NCBI RefSeq assembly: GCF_000473265.1
Contig: NZ_KI421511.1
Span: 8,282,415 to 8,346,414, forward strand
Length of the DNA: 64,000 bases
Direction: 5' to 3'
Source: Amycolatopsis thermoflava N1165
GTDB taxonomy: Bacteria > Actinomycetota > Actinomycetes > Mycobacteriales > Pseudonocardiaceae
Positions 60,790 to 64,000 of this stretch are shown in pieces (the first letter of the stretch is position 1; each line of letters begins with the position of its first letter). The position numbers and the translations under genes were made by a program. The notes under the pieces were generated by a model. That model saw nothing but the letters and a program-made list of their open reading frames with translations, did not search any database and was not told the origin of the DNA.

Positions 60790-61677
60790 ATGGCGAAATA
60801 CAGCGACGACTGGGACGCGGTCTCCGGGCTGGGGCGCACGGCCTTGGCAACTGCGGCGGGCCGGGCGATCGAAACCACTCGGACGAACGGTCTGGTCAAC
60901 GATCCTTTCGCCAAGCAGTTCGTCGTCGAGGCCAAGTCCCCGACGCCGATGCCCACCGAGCTGGCGGATCCCGTCGATCGCACCTCCGAGTTCGACCGTC
61001 GCTGGGACATCATCTCGATGGCGGTCGGCGTCCGGACGCGCTTCTTCGATCAGCACCTCCTGGAAGCGTCGCGTACTGGTTGCGAGCAGGCAGTCATCCT
61101 CGCCGCAGGACTTGACACTCGCGCCTACCGCCTCGAGCTTCCGCCCGGCACCAAGCTGTTCGAGGTCGACAAGCCCGGCGTTCACGAGTTCAAGCAGAGG
61201 GTCCTCAACGGCTTGAGAGCAAACCCGCTCTGCGATCGCCGGACCGTCTCCTGCGACCTTCGCGACGACTGGATCGAACCGCTGGCCGCTGCCGGTTTCG
61301 AGCCCGGACGGCCCACCTGTTGGTTGATCGAAGGCCTGACCGCCTACCTGACCGGGGACGAGGAAACGAGGCTCTTCAAATCCCTGCACGACGTGTCGAC
61401 CTCTGGCAGCTACCTGGGCTTCGACCACCCTGCGGATCCGGACGAGCTGCGGCGCGACACATACCAGGCGAACTCCCAGTACGGCTTCGATCTCGCCGCC
61501 CTCCTCGTGACCGACAGCGCCAAGGACCCGGTCGGATACCTGCGATCCATCGGGTGGGAGGTCGCCACCACGGGGCCGGCCAAGGACGCGACTCTCTACT
61601 GCGGCCGGCACAACCCGTACGGGAGCCGCGACCTCGCCCACAAGTGGTTGTTCAGTCGCGCTGTTCTTCGGGGCTGA
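60790..61677 (+). CDS. class I SAM-dependent methyltransferase (LCM/TIGR00027 type)
   Basis: A 295-residue methyltransferase of the actinobacterial putative-SAM family: SDDWDAVSGLGRTALATAAGRAIET, NDPFAKQFV, the SAM motif VILAAGLDTRAYRL, LFEVDKPGVHEFKQR and CWLIEGLTAYLT. It belongs to the leucine-carboxyl-methyltransferase-like fold family common in mycobacteria and Amycolatopsis; substrates are mostly unknown. GGAGG lies 5 bases before the ATG. Confidence 0.88.
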   Translation: MAKYSDDWDAVSGLGRTALATAAGRAIETTRTNGLVNDPFAKQFVVEAKSPTPMPTELADPVDRTSEFDRRWDIISMAVGVRTRFFDQHLLEASRTGCEQAVILAAGLDTRAYRLELPPGTKLFEVDKPGVHEFKQRVLNGLRANPLCDRRTVSCDLRDDWIEPLAAAGFEPGRPTCWLIEGLTAYLTGDEETRLFKSLHDVSTSGSYLGFDHPADPDELRRDTYQANSQYGFDLAALLVTDSAKDPVGYLRSIGWEVATTGPAKDATLYCGRHNPYGSRDLAHKWLFSRAVLRG

Positions 61678-61707
61678 TCGAGCCAGGCGGGCCGGGCACT
61701 CCCCTCG

Positions 61708-62577
61708 TCACAGGTGACGCCGGAGAAACCGCACCACGGCTGCCTCGAACGCCTCGTTGTCGCCCCCCGAGACCGTGTGTCCGACGCCGGACACCTCCAC
61801 ATACTCGGCATTTGGGAGAATCCCCAGGAACCGTTGCGCATGTGCGCGGCTCAGTACGTTGCTGTCGGCACCACGAATAAGCAGGGTGGGAGCCTTCAGT
61901 CTTGCCGCAGCTTCGGCGAACCGTTCCGGAGTACCCTTCATCAGCTCCAAGTTTGCACCGTGCATCATGGCCGGATCCCATCGGCAGTAGAACCGGCCGT
62001 CCGCTCCTTTCCGGAGGCCGCGTCCCACACTGTGACGGAATTCCGCCCGTCGCGGGTGCGGGACCATTCGCGAGAGGAAGTCCGCGGCTTCATCGAGTGT
62101 GGCGAAGCCCCGCGCCGCGATCCGCATGAACCGCACAATGTCACCTCGGCCGGATTCGTCGAGCCACGGCGCGACGTCGACCAGGACGAGCGCGGAGCAT
62201 GCGATCGTCGGGTTCTCTCCCGCGGCGATCAACGCGGTCAGCCCGCCGAGTGACGCACCGACAATCGCGAGCGGTCGCCCCAAGTGCTCCGCCACTGCGC
62301 GGAGGTCGTCAGCGAACGCATCGATGGAGTAATCTGCGTCGGGAGCCCAATCACTGTCCCCATGGCCGCGGGCATCCAGCCGTGCGGCGAGAAAACCCGC
62401 ACCCGCGAGCTTGTCCGGTGCGGATCGCCAGGACTGGCGCGTCTGCCCGCCGCCGTGCAGGAGCACGACAACGGGGCCGTCAGCCGGCCCCGTGAAGTCA
62501 CCCGCAAGCTCCAGCCCATGACCGCGCAGACGAACAAGGGATTGGGCCCCGTTTCCTCTTCCGTCGTTCTCGAACAT
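61708..62577 (-). CDS. alpha/beta hydrolase
   Basis: A 289-residue alpha/beta hydrolase: oxyanion segment VVLLHGGGQTRQSW, LDARGHGDSDW, nucleophile elbow GASLGGLTAL (Ser at about 110), Asp in LIRGADSNVL and His in SGVGHTVSGGDNEAF. It resembles epoxide-hydrolase/esterase-like enzymes of actinobacteria. It is convergent with the methyltransferase and divergent from leuA. It is outside the att-bounded island, so linkage to the lactone pathway is only possible, not shown. Confidence 0.88.
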   Translation of the reverse strand: MFENDGRGNGAQSLVRLRGHGLELAGDFTGPADGPVVVLLHGGGQTRQSWRSAPDKLAGAGFLAARLDARGHGDSDWAPDADYSIDAFADDLRAVAEHLGRPLAIVGASLGGLTALIAAGENPTIACSALVLVDVAPWLDESGRGDIVRFMRIAARGFATLDEAADFLSRMVPHPRRAEFRHSVGRGLRKGADGRFYCRWDPAMMHGANLELMKGTPERFAEAAARLKAPTLLIRGADSNVLSRAHAQRFLGILPNAEYVEVSGVGHTVSGGDNEAFEAAVVRFLRRHL

Positions 62578-62718
62578 GACTGGATCGTTGCTGGTCTCCG
62601 TGGCCGCTCTCCACCTGTTGTCGTCTATTCGTCACCGCCTGTCGCGAAACGATCCACGTTCTGAGTGCAAATCCGTGACACTGGCAGAAAGTCGCCGGTC
62701 AAGGCAGGGGAGCATCCC

Positions 62719-64000
62719 ATGGCGGATCTGCAGACGAGTCATGAACCCGACATCGACTGGACCGGGCGGGCATCACCGCACACGTTCTCCTCCTGGAACC
62801 GACAACGCACGAGCTCCATGCCCTACTACCGGTACCAGCCATTCGATCGGGTGGTGGGAGCGGTGTCGCTTTCGAGCCGGACCTGGCCGGAGCGGCGGAT
62901 CACGGCTGCACCGCTGTGGTGTGCGGTCGACTTGCGTGACGGCAACCAGTCGCTGGTGAGCCCCATGTCGCCAGCACGAAAGCGCAAACTGTTCGACCTC
63001 CTGGTCGAGATGGGATACAAGGAGATCGAGGTCGGATTCCCGGCCGCGAGCCAGGATGACTTCACGTTCGTGCAGGAGATCATCGAGGACGAGGCGATCC
63101 CGGGAGACGTTCGCATCCAGGTCCTGACCCAGTGCCGGAAAGAACTGATCGAACGGACCTTCGAAGCTCTCCGCGGCGCACCGGAAGCCATTGTCCACAT
63201 CTACCATTCCACTTCGATCCTGCAGCGCCGCGTGGTCTTCCGCGAGACGCGGGCGGCGATCAAGAAGATCGCGGTCGAGGCCGCAACACTCGTCGCGGAC
63301 CTCGCCGGGCGTGACCCCGACACGACGTTCCACTACCAGTATTCGCCGGAATCCTTTACTGGCACCGAACTGTCGTACGCCGCCGAGGTGTGCAACGCCG
63401 TGAGCGAAGTCTGGCAACCGACTCCCGAACGACCGGTTATCATCAACCTCCCCGCGACAGTGGAGATGGCCACCCCGAACATCTACGCGGATTCGATCGA
63501 GTGGATGTCCAGGAACCTCGATCACCGGGAGTCTGTCATCCTCTCGCTGCACCCGCACAACGACCGTGGTACGGCTGTTGCCGCAGCGGAACTGGGGCTC
63601 ATGGCCGGTGCCGACCGGGTGGAAGGATGTCTCTTCGGCAACGGAGAGCGCACCGGCAACGTCGATCTGGTCACCCTCGGGATGAACCTGTACAGCCAGG
63701 GAGTCGACCCGCAAATCGATTTTTCCGACATTGATCGGATCAAGGCCACGGTAGAGCACTGCAACCAGCTTCCAGTTCATCCCCGGACTCCGTGGGGCGG
63801 GGACCTGGTGTACACGGCGTTCTCCGGAAGCCATCAGGACGCGATCAACAAGGGACTCAAGGCCTTGTCCACTCGAGCGAGGAGGAAGGGTGTTGATGTC
63901 GAGCATTCCCGGTGGGAGGTCCCCTACCTGCCGATCGACCCGAAAGATGTGGGCCGGACTTACGAGGCTGTCATCCGAGTCAACTCACAGTCCGGCAAGG
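62719..64000 (+). CDS. leuA: 2-isopropylmalate synthase, partial (runs off window)
   Basis: The first 427 residues of LeuA: an N-terminal W-N-x-Q-R-x-S-S-M-P-x-x-R-Y segment typical of actinobacterial (type II) enzymes, CAVDLRDGNQSL (catalytic Arg/Asp), YKEIEVGFPAASQDDF, SPESFTGTEL, the metal-binding HPHNDRG and GNGERTGNVDLVTLG. It condenses 3-methyl-2-oxobutanoate and acetyl-CoA in leucine synthesis. The regulatory domain is beyond position 64000. CAGGGGAG lies before the ATG. It differs from canonical LeuA at several residues (e.g. GNQSLVSP), so it may be a second copy. Confidence 0.92.
   Translation, partial: MADLQTSHEPDIDWTGRASPHTFSSWNRQRTSSMPYYRYQPFDRVVGAVSLSSRTWPERRITAAPLWCAVDLRDGNQSLVSPMSPARKRKLFDLLVEMGYKEIEVGFPAASQDDFTFVQEIIEDEAIPGDVRIQVLTQCRKELIERTFEALRGAPEAIVHIYHSTSILQRRVVFRETRAAIKKIAVEAATLVADLAGRDPDTTFHYQYSPESFTGTELSYAAEVCNAVSEVWQPTPERPVIINLPATVEMATPNIYADSIEWMSRNLDHRESVILSLHPHNDRGTAVAAAELGLMAGADRVEGCLFGNGERTGNVDLVTLGMNLYSQGVDPQIDFSDIDRIKATVEHCNQLPVHPRTPWGGDLVYTAFSGSHQDAINKGLKALSTRARRKGVDVEHSRWEVPYLPIDPKDVGRTYEAVIRVNSQSGK

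Overview
The window is GC-rich actinobacterial DNA. Signs of a mycolic-acid-free actinomycete such as Amycolatopsis or another Pseudonocardiaceae (inference) are two F420-type LLM oxidoreductases, a mycofactocin-coupled SDR, a DtxR/IdeR-type iron box, GTG starts with 4-bp ATGA/GTGA overlaps, and an actinobacterial-type LeuA. It divides into a conserved-looking chromosomal part (1-17.3 kb), a decayed composite genomic island inserted at a tRNA-Pro gene (17.27-58.96 kb), and a flank with further element debris that returns to housekeeping DNA at leuA (59-64 kb).

1-17.3 kb: a PAP2 phosphatase (cut by the window edge), a DUF2252 protein, ornithine aminotransferase (rocD), a four-gene operon VOC-ArsR-SRPBCC-YciI behind a perfect 40-bp palindrome, an S9 peptidase coupled to an LLM oxidoreductase, and an iron-box-controlled NI-siderophore operon (PLP decarboxylase, N-hydroxylase, IucA/IucC synthetase, glutamine-synthetase-like ligase). 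A GT87 mannosyltransferase, a quinone oxidoreductase fossil, a GlxA-type regulator and a DJ-1 protein follow.

17.27-58.96 kb: the last 42 bp of tRNA-Pro(GGG) recur at 33825 and 58920, cutting the island into element A (16.6 kb) and element B (25.1 kb). Broken tyrosine integrases lie near the second and third copies, so the elements look like tandem fossils that kept their catabolic cargo. Element A carries a LacI-controlled resorcinol/hydroxyquinol pathway (cyclase; an FAD hydroxylase fused to an alpha/beta hydrolase; hydroxyquinol dioxygenase; maleylacetate reductase), an enolase-superfamily enzyme, and a five-gene operon (double NTF2-like protein, ALDH, MHS transporter, AraC regulator, CmcJ-like oxidoreductase). 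Element B opens with small regulator/enzyme pairs (HxlR/SDR, TetR/LLM/MBL). It then has an alicyclic-type pathway: alcohol and aldehyde dehydrogenases, a Baeyer-Villiger-type monooxygenase, a mycofactocin SDR, a quinone-oxidoreductase-like enzyme, a CitE-MaoC-acyl-CoA dehydrogenase-CoA ligase-CaiB operon, and an MFS importer. Two IclR regulators are present, and a CGTATAT-containing operator recurs at several of the promoters.

Taken together, element B could oxidise a cyclic alcohol to a ketone, convert it to a lactone, open it to a dicarboxylate through the ADH/ALDH pair, activate it with CoA and cleave it by a citramalyl-CoA-lyase-like reaction. Element A would feed a dihydroxylated aromatic ring into 3-oxoadipate. 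Substrates are inferred, not shown. Much of the DNA between cargo operons is transposase, integrase, radical-SAM and regulator debris.
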